DNA of 64,000 nucleotides from Paraburkholderia sp. BL21I4N1 (GTDB lineage: Bacteria; Pseudomonadota; Gammaproteobacteria; Burkholderiales; Burkholderiaceae): contig NZ_PVEN01000001.1 of the NCBI RefSeq assembly GCF_002973525.1, positions 310,001 through 374,000 on the forward strand, given 5' to 3'. Within the stretch, counting starts at the first letter, position 1. Each line of letters starts with the position of its first letter. A program made the translations under genes and the position numbers. Of the stretch, positions 1-8,410 are shown piece by piece. Under the pieces are notes generated by a model that ran no database searches, had not been told where the DNA came from, and saw only the letters and a list, made by a program, of their open reading frames with translations.

Positions 1-200
1 CGGCGGTGGCGGCGTCGGCCATCAACAACGTGCTCGATGCCGATCCGAAGTACTGGAGCGAAGGCAGTCTCGACTACAAGAGCATGGACGAAGTACTCAA
101 AGGCCTGGTACTCGTCAAGGCCATTCCCGAAGGGCCATTCGACTGGTCGAAGATCGTCGACGAGTCGATGTTGCCGGCCGATCTGCGTAGCAAGAAGTGA
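1..200 (+). CDS. ABC transporter substrate-binding protein, C-terminal end (partial)
   Basis: This is the last 66 or so codons of a gene that begins left of the window; the frame is open from the first bases to TGA at 198-200. The tail contains an acidic/aromatic segment and ends SMLPADLRSKK, typical of NMT1/THI5-like solute-binding proteins of NitT/TauT-type importers. It sits 7 bp before an ATPase gene and two permease genes on the same strand, so it is most likely the periplasmic binding component of that importer. The ligand cannot be read from this fragment. The family call rests mainly on context. Confidence 0.7.
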   Translation, partial: AVAASAINNVLDADPKYWSEGSLDYKSMDEVLKGLVLVKAIPEGPFDWSKIVDESMLPADLRSKK

Positions 201-207
201 GGACGCG

Positions 208-1071
208 ATGAGCGCACTATCTCGCCAGAAAGCCAATATCTCGGTGGTCGCGCCGAGTGCGCTGTCGCCCGACGGCAAGCGTATCGAAGCCACGCTTACC
301 GACGTCACGCGAATCTATCCGGGCACCGGCGGCAAGCCGCCGTTTCACGCGCTCGGCCCCGTGAGCCTCGAATTGCGTGCAGGCGAGTTCTTCTCCGTGG
401 TGGGGCCATCAGGCTGCGGTAAGTCCACGCTACTCGATGTGCTGGCCGGCTTGAATCCCGCCAGCGGCGGGACGGTGACGTTCGAAGGCAAACCGGTCGG
501 CGCGGAAGTGCCGGACGGAGTCGCCGTGGTGTTTCAGGAAGACGCGAGCTTTCCGTGGCTCAACGTCTTCGACAACGCGGCGTTCGCCGCGCGTCAGGCA
601 GGCGTCGCCGAGGCGGAAGTGCGCGAGAGGGTCGACCACGCGCTGTCGTTCATGGGACTCAAACGGTTTGCGAGCGCCTACCCCGCGCAACTGTCGGGCG
701 GCATGCGCCAGCGGGTTTGCATCGCGCGCGCCATGGTGGTGCGGCCGCGCCTGCTGTTGCTCGATGAACCGTTCGGCGCGCTCGATCAGCAAACCCGTCT
801 GCTGATGGGCGACGAAACCTTGAAGCTCTGGCGCGATACCGGCGCGACCGTGTTGCTGATCACTCACTCCATTGACGAAGCCGTGTTGCTGTCCGACCGC
901 ATCGGCGTGATGTCGGCGTGTCCGGGCCGCTTCATCGCGACGATCGACACCGGCTGGCCGCGTTTGCGTGACAGCACGACGGCGCTCGACGCGCGTTTCG
1001 GCGAATTGACCGCGCAAGTGTGGGGCCTGTTGCGTGAAGAGGCGCTGAAAGCGCTCGGGAGCCAGCAATGA
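208..1071 (+). CDS. ABC transporter ATP-binding protein (NitT/TauT/SsuB type)
   Basis: This 287-residue ATPase should energise uptake of the solute bound by the upstream protein. Visible motifs are Walker A GPSGCGKST (about residue 70), Q-loop VVFQED, signature LSGGMRQR, Walker B LLLLDEPFGALD and the H-loop TH. The frame is open further upstream to 37, but ATG 208 is preferred: it follows the previous stop by 7 bp, has GAGGA just before it, and gives the normal family length. It overlaps the next permease gene by 4 bp (ATGA). Substrate is unknown; the downstream lyases suggest an organic acid. Confidence 0.9.
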   Translation: MSALSRQKANISVVAPSALSPDGKRIEATLTDVTRIYPGTGGKPPFHALGPVSLELRAGEFFSVVGPSGCGKSTLLDVLAGLNPASGGTVTFEGKPVGAEVPDGVAVVFQEDASFPWLNVFDNAAFAARQAGVAEAEVRERVDHALSFMGLKRFASAYPAQLSGGMRQRVCIARAMVVRPRLLLLDEPFGALDQQTRLLMGDETLKLWRDTGATVLLITHSIDEAVLLSDRIGVMSACPGRFIATIDTGWPRLRDSTTALDARFGELTAQVWGLLREEALKALGSQQ

Positions 1072-1826
1072 ATACCGCCGCGCGTTGGCGGCTCGGTCTG
1101 ATCGTCGGGCTGATCGTGCTGCTGGAGATCGCGAGCCGCGCCGCGTGGATCAATCCGGTTTCGTTCATTCCGCCGTCGCGGATGATCGTGAGCGCCGTGC
1201 AACTGCTGGTGTCCGGCGAATACACGTCCGACATTCTGCAAACCCTCGGCAGCGCGTTGCTCGCGGTGGCGCTGGCGGTGGTGGTGGGTTTTGTCGGCGG
1301 CGTGCTGCTGTTCCGGTTGCCGCGCGTGCGGCGTGTGCTCGATCCGCTGCTGTTGTCGTATTACGCCGTGCCGGTGTTCGTGCTCTACCCGATCCTGATC
1401 GTGCTGCTCGGCCTGAATCGCTGGCCGCTGGTGGGCATCGGCTTTCTGTTCGCGGTGGTCGCGATGGCGGTGAATACGCTCAACGGTCTGGAGCGCGTGC
1501 CGCGTGTTCTGCTGCGCACGGCCCGCGTGTGCCGTCTGAATACGTTCGATGAAATTCGCCTGATCACGTTGCCGTCGAGTTTGCCGTTTGTGTTTACCGG
1601 CATCAAGTTGACGGTGGTATATGCGTTTATCGCCGTCGTGGCCGGTGAATTCGTCCTGTCGGGTTCGGGTTTCGGCTATCAGATTGCCTTTGCATACAAC
1701 AACTTTGACAACCCGACCATGTACGGTCTGATGGTGTTGATGCTGCTGTTCGTCGGCACCGTCAACGCGTTGTTGCGCTCGGCCGAAGCGCGTCTGTACC
1801 GGCGGATCCGCAGGGAGATGGTATGA
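1068..1826 (+). CDS. ABC transporter permease (SsuC/TauC-like)
   Basis: This 252-residue inner-membrane protein has about six hydrophobic helices and the BPD_transp_1 fold. The EAA-like loop that contacts the ATPase is around residues 145-175 (RTARVCRLNTFDEIRLITLP). It is translationally coupled at both ends: ATG overlaps the ATPase stop by 4 bp and its TGA overlaps the next start by 4 bp. With the following gene it probably forms a heterodimeric channel, because the operon has two different permeases rather than the one usual in this class. Confidence 0.88.
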   Translation: MNTAARWRLGLIVGLIVLLEIASRAAWINPVSFIPPSRMIVSAVQLLVSGEYTSDILQTLGSALLAVALAVVVGFVGGVLLFRLPRVRRVLDPLLLSYYAVPVFVLYPILIVLLGLNRWPLVGIGFLFAVVAMAVNTLNGLERVPRVLLRTARVCRLNTFDEIRLITLPSSLPFVFTGIKLTVVYAFIAVVAGEFVLSGSGFGYQIAFAYNNFDNPTMYGLMVLMLLFVGTVNALLRSAEARLYRRIRREMV

Positions 1827-2599
1827 GCACGATCGTCGTTGCGCACACAATCAAACCGCGGCACGCGCGGCGCTGGCTCGACGGCGCGGTGCTGCTCGTC
1901 GTGCTGGCCGTGCTCTGGCAGGTATCGAGCGAGATGCTGGGTCCGGACGTGCTCACCACGCCGTGGCGTACGCTGGTGCGCGCGGTTCATATTGTCAGCG
2001 ACCCGGATTTCCCGGCGAGCCTGTACGTGACCGCGTTCGCGTTCGGTTCGGCGTTTCTGATCTCGGCAATCTGCGGGGTGTGCCTCGGCATGCTGCTCGG
2101 CGCGCGCAAACTGGCCGGCGACGTCATGGAGCCGCTGATGATGGGCTTCTACTCGATTCCCAAAGTCACGCTGTATCCGGTCGTGCTGCTCGCGTTCGGC
2201 CTGGGCCTGTGGGCCAAGATCGTGTTCGGCGTGATGCACGGCATCGTACCGATCACGATCTTCACGATGAACGCCGTGCGCAACATGCCGCCCATTTATA
2301 CGCGAGCAGCGCGCACGTACCGGCTGAGTCCCGTCGCGTTCGCGCGTCGTATTCTGCTGCCCGCGTGTGTGCCGGAAGTGGTCGCCGGCCTGCGGATCGG
2401 TTTTTCGCTGACGCTGCTCGGCACGCTGATCGGCGAGATGTTCGCGTCGCAAAGCGGTATCGGCCACATGCTGATGATTGCGATGAACCGCAGCGAGACC
2501 AGCACGATCATGGCACTCGCGCTGCTGCTGTTCGTCTTCGCGACGCTCGTCAATCTGCTGTTGCTGGCGTGGCAACGGCGTCTTACCCACAGCAATTGA
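1823..2599 (+). CDS. ABC transporter permease, second subunit
   Basis: This 258-residue polytopic protein is a diverged paralogue of the preceding permease, with the same BPD_transp_1 layout and an EAA-type loop around RAARTYRLSPVAFARRILLP. Both permeases lie between the ATPase and the lyase genes with 4-bp overlaps or short gaps, so they should be made in equal amounts and pair in the membrane. The next gene starts 13 bp downstream after a GGAGCG ribosome-binding site, placing import and catabolism in one transcript. Confidence 0.87.
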   Translation: MSTIVVAHTIKPRHARRWLDGAVLLVVLAVLWQVSSEMLGPDVLTTPWRTLVRAVHIVSDPDFPASLYVTAFAFGSAFLISAICGVCLGMLLGARKLAGDVMEPLMMGFYSIPKVTLYPVVLLAFGLGLWAKIVFGVMHGIVPITIFTMNAVRNMPPIYTRAARTYRLSPVAFARRILLPACVPEVVAGLRIGFSLTLLGTLIGEMFASQSGIGHMLMIAMNRSETSTIMALALLLFVFATLVNLLLLAWQRRLTHSN

Positions 2600-2612
2600 G
2601 CAGGAGCGTTCG

Positions 2613-3503
2613 ATGAGTACTCCCGGAAAGCTGAAAGCGATTCTCAAGAGCGGACGCTTTGTCGTCGCGCCCGGTGTATTCGACATGTTCTCGGCGCGGG
2701 TCGCCGATCGCTTGCCGTTCGAGGCGCTGTACATGACCGGCTACGGCGTGTCAGGCTCCTATCTGGGCGTGGCCGATGCGGGACTCGTCAGTTATGCGGA
2801 CATGGTGGGACGTGCGCGGCAAATCGCCGAAGGTATCGGCAAGCCGTTGATCGCGGACGCGGATACAGGCTTCGGTGGCCTGCTCAATGTGCGGCACACC
2901 GTACGCGGTTACGAAGCCGCCGGCGTGCAGGCGATCCAGATGGAAGATCAGGTGATGCCGAAAAAATGCGGCCATACCCAGGGCCGTCAGGTCGTGCCGC
3001 TAGACGACATGCTGAAGAAAATCGAAGTCGCGCTCGAAGCGCGCCGCAGCGACGACATGCTGATCATTGCACGAACCGATTCACGCACCACGCTCGGCCT
3101 CGACGAAGCGATCCGGCGCGGCAAGGCGTTTGCTCGCGCGGGCGCGGATATCGTGTTCGTCGAATCGCCCGAAAGCGCTGACGAATTCGAGCGGATTGGC
3201 GGCGAGCTTGCCGATTGCGGCGCGTGGCTGTTCGCCAATATGGTGCCCACGGGCCGCTCGCCGGTGGTCGCAAGTAGCACGCTGAAAGCGTGGGGCTTCA
3301 GCATCGCGATCTATCCGTCGATCGGCATGGCGGCCGCAACTTCCGCATTGGACAGCGCGTACCGTCATCTGCTGGAACACGGCGACTCGCTAGATTTGCA
3401 GGTGCCGTCGTTCACGATGGACCAGTTGCACGAACTGGTCGGCTTTCCCGAGGTATGGGCGTTCGAGAAACGCCACGCGCAAAGCGGTGAGGCGGCATCA
3501 TGA
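2613..3503 (+). CDS. isocitrate lyase/PEP mutase family carbon-carbon lyase (first copy)
   Basis: This 296-residue enzyme belongs to the ICL/PEP-mutase superfamily of (beta/alpha)8 barrels. It carries the signature loop KKCGH (about residue 117), metal-binding D-A-D-T-G-F-G-G (about residue 85) and EDQ before the loop. Family members of this size include methylisocitrate lyase, 2,3-dimethylmalate lyase and oxaloacetate decarboxylase, which cleave or decarboxylate 2-hydroxy-dicarboxylates to pyruvate or glyoxylate. The adjacent LeuC/LeuD-like hydratase favours a lyase acting on a hydrated branched dicarboxylate, as in the dimethylmaleate route. The exact substrate is inference. It overlaps the next start by 4 bp. 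Confidence 0.85.
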   Translation: MSTPGKLKAILKSGRFVVAPGVFDMFSARVADRLPFEALYMTGYGVSGSYLGVADAGLVSYADMVGRARQIAEGIGKPLIADADTGFGGLLNVRHTVRGYEAAGVQAIQMEDQVMPKKCGHTQGRQVVPLDDMLKKIEVALEARRSDDMLIIARTDSRTTLGLDEAIRRGKAFARAGADIVFVESPESADEFERIGGELADCGAWLFANMVPTGRSPVVASSTLKAWGFSIAIYPSIGMAAATSALDSAYRHLLEHGDSLDLQVPSFTMDQLHELVGFPEVWAFEKRHAQSGEAAS

Positions 3504-4918
3504 ACGCGCCGCGCACACTGTTCGACAAGCTTTGGGACAGCCACACGATTGCTAAATTGCCGGGTGGCGTCGACCTGTTGCAGGTGGACCGCAATCTGAT
3601 GCACGAACTGACCGGCGTCGAAGCGATCCGCGTGCTTGAAGCGCGCGAATTGCCGGTCAGCGCTCCCGAATTGACCTTCGCGACGCTCGATCATGTGATC
3701 TCCACGCAACCCGGACGCCGCGCCGGCGACGCGGACTGGAGCACGACGATGGTCGACGCGATGCGCGAGCAGATGACGCAGCACGCGATTCCTCTCTTCG
3801 ATATCGGGGCGGAGGGCAGGCAGGGCATCGTGCACGTGATTGGTCCGGAGTTGGGCTTGTCGTTGCCGGGCACGTTGATCGTTTGCGCGGATAGCCACAC
3901 CTGTACGCATGGCGCGATGGGTGCGCTGGCGTTCGGCATCGGCTCGACCGAACTGGTGCATGTGCTTGCCACGCAAACCGTGCGTCAGAAGCAACCGCGC
4001 ACCATGCGGGTCCGTTTCAACGGCAACGTTGACGAAGGCGTTACCGCCAAGGACATGATTCTGTACGTGATCGGCACGCTCGGCGCCAGCGCGGGGACGG
4101 GTTACGCCGTCGAGTTCGCCGGCGCGGCGGTCGAGGCGTTATCGATGGAAGCGCGGTTGACGCTCTGCAACCTGACAATCGAACTCGGCGCCAAGTTCGG
4201 CCTCGTCGCACCGGACGACGTGACGTTCGCCTATCTGCGCGAGCGCCCCTACGCGCCGCAAGGCGCGAGCTTCGACGCGGCGCTGGAAGACTGGCGCCGC
4301 CTGCCGAGCGACGAAGGCGCGCTCTTCGACCGCGAAGTCGAGATCGACGCGTCGGCGATTGCGGTGCAGGTCACGTGGGGCACGAGCCCCGAGCATGTGA
4401 TCGCGATCGACGCCGCCGTGCCCGACCCCGTCGAGGAAACCGATCCGGCGCGCCGTGAAGCGCTGCAACGCGCGCTCGATTACATGGGCGTACACGCGGG
4501 GCAGCATCTGGAGGAGTTGAGCATCGACCGCGTGTTTATCGGCTCATGCACCAACAGCCGTATCGAAGATTTGCAGGCCGCCGCGCGCGTCGTCGCGGGA
4601 CACCATGTGGCCGACGGCGTCACCGCGTGGGTGGTGCCGGGTTCGTTGAGCGTCGCGCGGGAAGCGGAAGCGCAAGGCCTCGCGCAAGTATTCCGCGCGG
4701 CGGGCTTCGACTGGCGCGAGCCCGGCTGCTCGATGTGCGTGGGCGCGAATGGCGACGTGGTAGGGCGTGGCGAGCGTTGCGTGTCGACGTCGAATCGTAA
4801 CTTTGTCGGCCGGCAAGGACCGGGTGCGCGCACGCATCTGGCGAGTCCCGCTGTCGCGGCGGCCAGCGCGCTGGCAGGCCATATCGCCGCGCCCGCGCGG
4901 GCCGGAGTCGTACGATGA
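3500..4918 (+). CDS. aconitase-family hydro-lyase, large subunit (LeuC-like)
   Basis: This 472-residue protein resembles the large subunit of 3-isopropylmalate dehydratase. It has the [4Fe-4S] ligands in GSCTNSRIEDL and GCSMCVGANGD, plus the SHTCTHGAMGALAFGIGS segment of the active site. It partners with the small-subunit gene that overlaps it by 4 bp. Leucine biosynthesis is unlikely: no leuB or leuA is nearby, the operon includes an ABC importer, and two PEP-mutase-family lyases flank it. That arrangement parallels dimethylmaleate hydratase with 2,3-dimethylmalate lyase. Cluster assembly and substrate remain to be shown. Confidence 0.87.
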   Translation: MNAPRTLFDKLWDSHTIAKLPGGVDLLQVDRNLMHELTGVEAIRVLEARELPVSAPELTFATLDHVISTQPGRRAGDADWSTTMVDAMREQMTQHAIPLFDIGAEGRQGIVHVIGPELGLSLPGTLIVCADSHTCTHGAMGALAFGIGSTELVHVLATQTVRQKQPRTMRVRFNGNVDEGVTAKDMILYVIGTLGASAGTGYAVEFAGAAVEALSMEARLTLCNLTIELGAKFGLVAPDDVTFAYLRERPYAPQGASFDAALEDWRRLPSDEGALFDREVEIDASAIAVQVTWGTSPEHVIAIDAAVPDPVEETDPARREALQRALDYMGVHAGQHLEELSIDRVFIGSCTNSRIEDLQAAARVVAGHHVADGVTAWVVPGSLSVAREAEAQGLAQVFRAAGFDWREPGCSMCVGANGDVVGRGERCVSTSNRNFVGRQGPGARTHLASPAVAAASALAGHIAAPARAGVVR

Positions 4919-5535
4919 AAGCGTTCACGGTAGTCAAGGGTCCGGCCGCGCCGCTGCTGCGCAATAACGTCGACACCGACCTGATCATTCGTATCGAACG
5001 AATCTCGCAACTCGTGCGCGGCCAGCTTGGGCCGTGGCTATTCGAAACGCTACGCTATCGCGACGGCGGTCCCGAGCAGGGCGAGCGCGAAGACTTCGTG
5101 CTGAATCAGCCCGCTTTCCGGCGCGCTTCGATTCTGCTGGGCGGCGCGAATTTCGGTTGTGGCAGTTCGCGTGAAATGGCGGTGTGGGCGCTCGAGGAGT
5201 TTGGCATTCGCTGCGTGATCGCGCCTTCGTTCGGCGATATCTTCTTCAACAATTGTCTGCAGAATGGGCTGCTGCCGCTGCGTCTCGACGCTGCGGCGAT
5301 CGACACGCTGGCCGCAGTCGCGGCGGACGGCGAATCGATCGAAATCGATTTACGCGCCCTCGAAATTCGCACGCGCGGATTGCCGCCGATCCCGTTCGAA
5401 TTCGACGCTGCGCGTCGCGCGGTGTTGCTCGAAGGTCTCGACGAGGTCGACCAGACGCTGCGTCTCGCGAGCGACATCGACGCTTTTCGCCGCGAGGATC
5501 GCGCGAGGCGTGCCTGGGCTTACCTGCCGCGATAG
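4915..5535 (+). CDS. aconitase-family hydro-lyase, small subunit (LeuD-like)
   Basis: This 206-residue swivelling-domain subunit carries the LeuD hallmarks NNVDTDLIIRIE near the N-terminus and GGANFGCGSSREMAVWAL around residue 80, followed by APSFGDIFFNNCLQNGLLP. It should assemble with the large subunit encoded just upstream (4-bp overlap) into a hydratase for a substituted malate/maleate or citraconate/itaconate-type compound. Length and motifs are normal. The function follows from family and operon, not from any feature distinguishing isopropylmalate from other substrates. Confidence 0.87.
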   Translation: MKAFTVVKGPAAPLLRNNVDTDLIIRIERISQLVRGQLGPWLFETLRYRDGGPEQGEREDFVLNQPAFRRASILLGGANFGCGSSREMAVWALEEFGIRCVIAPSFGDIFFNNCLQNGLLPLRLDAAAIDTLAAVAADGESIEIDLRALEIRTRGLPPIPFEFDAARRAVLLEGLDEVDQTLRLASDIDAFRREDRARRAWAYLPR

Positions 5536-5621
5536 CGCGCCGACATGGGACCGGCGCGAACCGTTGCGCGAGCCCCGTGTCACGAGTATCGACCGATCCG
5601 ACCTTGACTGGGAGAAGCACC

Positions 5622-6527
5622 GTGAGCCGTTCCGCACGTTTCAGAGCGTTGTTGAAGTCCCCACCTTTCGTTTGCCTCGGCGCGCACGACGCGTTGACCG
5701 CGAAGCTCGCAGAGCAGGCGGGCGCCAAAGCGATCTATGTGAGCGGGTTCGCGGCGTCCGGCATTCTGGCCGGCGAGCCGGATGTCGGGCTACTGACCCA
5801 GACGGAGATGTTCGACCACATCCGGCGGATTTGCCGGGCAACATCGCTGCCGGTTTTCGCCGATGCCGACACCGGTTACGGGGGCATTCTCGACGTGCAG
5901 CGCACGATTCGGTTGTGGGAAGAGGCGGGCGCTTCGGTGCTGCATCTGGAAGATCAGGCGGTGCCGAAGAAATGCGGCCACTTTGCGGGCAAGCAGGTGA
6001 TTCCCAAGGAAGAGATGCAAGCAAAATTGCGCGCCATGCTGGCCGCGCGCACCGATCCGGATTTCTTCGTGGTGGCGCGCACCGATGCGATTGCCGTCAC
6101 GGGAATCGACGACGCGATAGACCGGTTGACTGCCTACGCCGAAGCCGGCGCGGACGGTCTCTATGCGGATGCGCCGGAAAGCATCGAGCACATGCAGGAA
6201 CTGGTGCGAAGATTGAAACCGCTCGGCAAGCCGATCCTGTTCAATATGGCGCGCACCGGCAAAAGCCCTTATCTGACGCTCGATCAGGTATACAAGCTCG
6301 GCTTCGACTACACGCTTTGTCCGATCGAATCGATGCTCGCGACGCACAAGGCCGTCAAGGAGATGATGGAAATCTTCTTGCGCGAAGGGTCGACCGATGC
6401 GGTCGCGGATCGTCTGACGTCATTTACAGACTTCAACCGTTTTGTCGGCCTCGACGAAGCAGTGGCGATAGAAGCGTCGTATAACGTGGCGAATGCGGAG
6501 CTGGAGCGTAAGGCCGACGCCGCATGA
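5622..6527 (+). CDS. isocitrate lyase/PEP mutase family carbon-carbon lyase (second copy)
   Basis: This 301-residue paralogue of the lyase at 2613 has the same DADTGYGG and EDQ..KKCGH elements. I chose GTG 5622 because GGAG lies 7 bp before it and the protein then begins like the first copy. The open frame extends to 5184, but that part lies inside the leuD-like gene. Two non-identical lyases around one hydratase suggest either two stereoisomeric substrates or successive cleavages. It is the last gene of the operon and is followed within 12 bp by a strong hairpin. Confidence 0.83.
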   Translation: MSRSARFRALLKSPPFVCLGAHDALTAKLAEQAGAKAIYVSGFAASGILAGEPDVGLLTQTEMFDHIRRICRATSLPVFADADTGYGGILDVQRTIRLWEEAGASVLHLEDQAVPKKCGHFAGKQVIPKEEMQAKLRAMLAARTDPDFFVVARTDAIAVTGIDDAIDRLTAYAEAGADGLYADAPESIEHMQELVRRLKPLGKPILFNMARTGKSPYLTLDQVYKLGFDYTLCPIESMLATHKAVKEMMEIFLREGSTDAVADRLTSFTDFNRFVGLDEAVAIEASYNVANAELERKADAA

Positions 6528-6538
6528 AGTAAGTCGAC

Positions 6539-6572
6539 GTTGGACCGGCGACTGGTTTTGCGCCGGTCCAAC
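6539..6572 (+). terminator. hairpin at the end of the ABC-lyase operon
   Basis: A perfect 12-bp inverted repeat (GTTGGACCGGCG / CGCCGGTCCAAC) encloses a 10-nt loop, starting 11 bp after the last lyase stop codon. No strong U-tract follows, so it may slow or protect the transcript rather than be a full intrinsic terminator. From 6573 to 6796 I see no convincing gene. Confidence 0.6.
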
Positions 6573-6796
6573 CAACGTTCCCCGCCGCGTTTCCGCTTGT
6601 TTGAACGAGATGTCCAGGCGTAGACGCGAAGACCTCATTTGGTACGCCGCAATCACAGATACGCCGGCAAGCTGTCCGAATAACGCGGGCGATTGGCGGA
6701 CGGCGTGCATCGAACCACGTGGCGTCCTTATCGGCATAGGTGAGCGCGCCGTGGCTAACGTCACTGCATGCGGACAATCGCCAGGTCGAAAAAGCA

Positions 6797-6832
6797 GATG
6801 CCCCGTCACGCATGAATGCATGACGGGGCATC
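6797..6832. terminator. bidirectional hairpin terminator between converging operons
   Basis: A perfect 12-bp inverted repeat (GATGCCCCGTCA / TGACGGGGCATC) with a 12-nt loop lies between the rightward lyase operon and the leftward precursor operon. A-rich sequence on its left and TCGTATTT on its right give short U-runs on either strand. It is the best candidate terminator for the three double-glycine precursor genes. Confidence 0.65.
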
Positions 6833-6925
6833 GTATTTCCAAATTGCGGACGGCTCTTGCGTCCTATAGGTAGGTGCCCTGTGCGCGGCCTCCGAAGGCC
6901 GCGACGTCAATGCCTCGGCCGCGGA

Positions 6926-7144
6926 CTAAGCGCGCGGCGTTTTGCGTTGCATCGCAGCCTTGACGATCGCCTGATGCGCGGCCGGAAAGCCGGGTGGGTA
7001 ATCGACGACGCGGGCCGACGCCGGCACCAAGGGCACGGCCAGGCTCGAACGTGCGCCGATACGCGCGCCGCCGACAATGGCGGCCATCGCCTCGCGGTCG
7101 AGTTCGACGTTGTCGCTGAGGTCTTTGATGACGAGCTGGGTCAT
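6926..7144 (-). CDS. double-glycine leader precursor peptide A
   Basis: This 72-residue protein begins MTQLVIKDLS and has a leader of about 26 residues ending AAIVGG, matching four others in this window (IKDLS, LD, AM, GG). By analogy with bacteriocin-type leaders, a C39 peptidase would cut after the GG pair and the ABC exporter at 21317 would secrete the rest. The predicted core (about 46 residues) is Ala/Pro/Val-rich, has no cysteine and ends basic (MQRKTPRA), unlike the Asn-rich cores of its relatives. ATG 7144 is supported by GGAG at 7150-7153. It is probably the third gene of an operon read leftward from 8060. Mature function is unknown. Confidence 0.8.
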   Translation of the reverse strand: MTQLVIKDLSDNVELDREAMAAIVGGARIGARSSLAVPLVPASARVVDYPPGFPAAHQAIVKAAMQRKTPRA

Positions 7145-7331
7145 GGCGGCTCCGTAAGAGAAGTCGAGCGGCTGGCCGGTGCGATGGTCCGGACGCCGCT
7201 CGTTGTGCTGCTGAATGTGCTGAGGTCTCCTCGCACAAGCAGTATAGGAAATCTGGTTAAGGCTCGCCGGGTGTTTATGCACGAGCCGCCGCGGTGTTAC
7301 GCAGTCCCCGGCGCATCGCGACGGCGGTTCG

Positions 7332-7616
7332 TTACACGCTGGCGAAATTGGCACCCGACAGCGAAGGGCTGACCTCCAGGTGCAGCGGCCCGAAGCCCGC
7401 GCCGATCACGCCGACATTGTTGAGTGCGGCAACGTTGACGTACTGCATCTGGGTGAGGTTCTGGTTCACCGAGACGTTGACGTTGGCGATGCCGCCGAGG
7501 CCGGAGATCGAAGGCAGGCCCGGCACGCTGCTGCCGGTGCCACCGACTACCGCCGACATGGCGCGCCGGTCGAGCTCGCGGGTGCGGGACAGATCGCGAA
7601 TCATGAGGGATGACAT
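7332..7616 (-). CDS. double-glycine leader precursor peptide B
   Basis: This 94-residue precursor has a leader with IRDLS, ELD, AMSAVVGG at residues 6-26, and a core of about 68 residues. The core is rich in Gly, Asn, Val and Ser, with alternating segments such as NVNVSVNQN, no cysteine and little charge. ATG 7616 is chosen because TCTCC at 7623-7627 gives a GGAGA ribosome-binding site; the frame stays open upstream but lacks the conserved leader there. It lies between precursors C and A with gaps of 97 and 187 bp and should share the sigma-54 promoter upstream of C. Export by the C39 transporter is inferred. Confidence 0.82.
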   Translation of the reverse strand: MSSLMIRDLSRTRELDRRAMSAVVGGTGSSVPGLPSISGLGGIANVNVSVNQNLTQMQYVNVAALNNVGVIGAGFGPLHLEVSPSLSGANFASV

Positions 7617-7713
7617 GGTGATTCTCCAAAGGTGCGCGGAAGACAAATCGGATCCTGACGCGGCGAAGCGGGCCACCGGGAGCACGTGGGCCGATGCTTC
7701 GCCGCGCCGGGCA

Positions 7714-7995
7714 TTACACGTGGATGTTGTTGCTCGACGTGATGCTCGGGTTGATCGTCGAGGTCAGGCCAGTGGCGAAGGCGACGTTGTTGGCATTCGC
7801 GTTCTGGATATTCATCGACGAATTGATCAGCTGCGTGGCGTCGACGGTCTTGCTGTTGTTCGGCGCGACGACGGGGCTGAAGCTGAAGTACGAGCTCGTC
7901 GGGTAACCGTAGCCGTAGCCGCCGCGTACGGCGCTCATGGCCTTGCTGTCGAGTTGAGCGGTGATGGACAGGTCTTTGATGGTCAGCGTGTTCAT
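7714..7995 (-). CDS. double-glycine leader precursor peptide C
   Basis: This 93-residue precursor starts MNTLTIKDLSITAQLD and its leader ends SAVRGG at residue 26. The core begins with Tyr/Gly repeats (YGYGYP), is rich in Asn, Ser and Thr, contains no cysteine and ends SSNNIHV. It is closely similar to precursor D at 14304: the leaders are identical and the core follows the same pattern. ATG 7995 has AGGAG at 8003-8007. It is first in the leftward C-B-A operon, about 65 bp downstream of the predicted start of a sigma-54 promoter. The similarity extends upstream into the promoter, so C and D arose by duplication of a whole transcription unit. Confidence 0.85.
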   Translation of the reverse strand: MNTLTIKDLSITAQLDSKAMSAVRGGYGYGYPTSSYFSFSPVVAPNNSKTVDATQLINSSMNIQNANANNVAFATGLTSTINPSITSSNNIHV

Positions 7996-8039
7996 GGTCA
8001 ATCTCCTGGAAGAAAACAGCACAGTGTTGCGGTTGGGTT

Positions 8040-8058
8040 CGAGCATCTTGTCTGCTCG
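8040..8058 (-). other. 5' stem-loop of the precursor C transcript
   Basis: CGAGCA-N7-TGCTCG forms a 6-bp stem. Counting from the -12 GC, transcription should start near 8060, so this hairpin would be the extreme 5' end of the mRNA. The same hairpin is conserved at the same position in front of precursor D (14240-14258). A role in 5'-end stability is inference. Confidence 0.5.
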
Positions 8059-8069
8059 AGTGTCACTAA

Positions 8070-8085
8070 TGCATGGGCTGTGCCA
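8070..8085 (-). promoter_or_regulatory. sigma-54 (-24/-12) promoter for precursors C-B-A
   Basis: On the minus strand the sequence is TGGCAC-AGCCC-ATGCA. It matches the sigma-54 consensus TGGCAC-N5-TTGCW at all of TGGCAC and at the essential GC, with the GG and GC doublets exactly 12 bp apart. The promoter region is repeated almost letter for letter before precursor D. The cognate activator is probably the sigma-54 activator encoded at 24373. The 415 bp between precursor C and the kinase gene (7996-8410) hold this promoter and one for the kinase, with no further gene seen. Confidence 0.8.
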
Positions 8086-8280
8086 GTTTTATTCAAGGTT
8101 CCTAATAAAGTTTTGGAAGGCCCATTGCGTAAGGCTTTCGCGTTAAGCGCGCAGGCCACGCACGTAGCTGCGGCATGTCGGCGCGATTCGAGACTGACGG
8201 TGCGCACCCGACAAACACGCGCAAGCTGTTGGCTATCGCACGACACCACCGCGCCGAGTGCGCAGCGGGGCAATCCTGGT

Positions 8281-8309
8281 TTGCGAAAGCGCCGACCTGG
8301 CGCTAGTAT
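8281..8309 (+). promoter_or_regulatory. possible sigma-70 promoter for the kinase gene
   Basis: TTGCGA, a 17-bp spacer and TAGTAT lie about 100 bp before the kinase start and diverge from the precursor promoter. Both hexamers match the consensus imperfectly (4 of 6 each), so this is only a candidate. Confidence 0.4.
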
Positions 8310-8410
8310 CGAACCGGCACATGTAACTGGTTACGACAGGTTCTCTCCCAGCCGGAGCGGCGTCCGCCGCACGAAATTCGGCTCAACGGCAGCGGCAGCG
8401 CTTCGAACAC

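Noticed and set aside
864..1850. Long minus-strand frames opposite the ABC genes
   Set aside because: They are Arg/His-rich, have no motif or ribosome-binding site, and lie fully opposite well-supported genes; high GC leaves such frames open by chance.
5184..5621. N-terminal extension of the second lyase
   Set aside because: It lies in another frame of the leuD-like gene; GTG 5622 with GGAG matches the family N-terminus.
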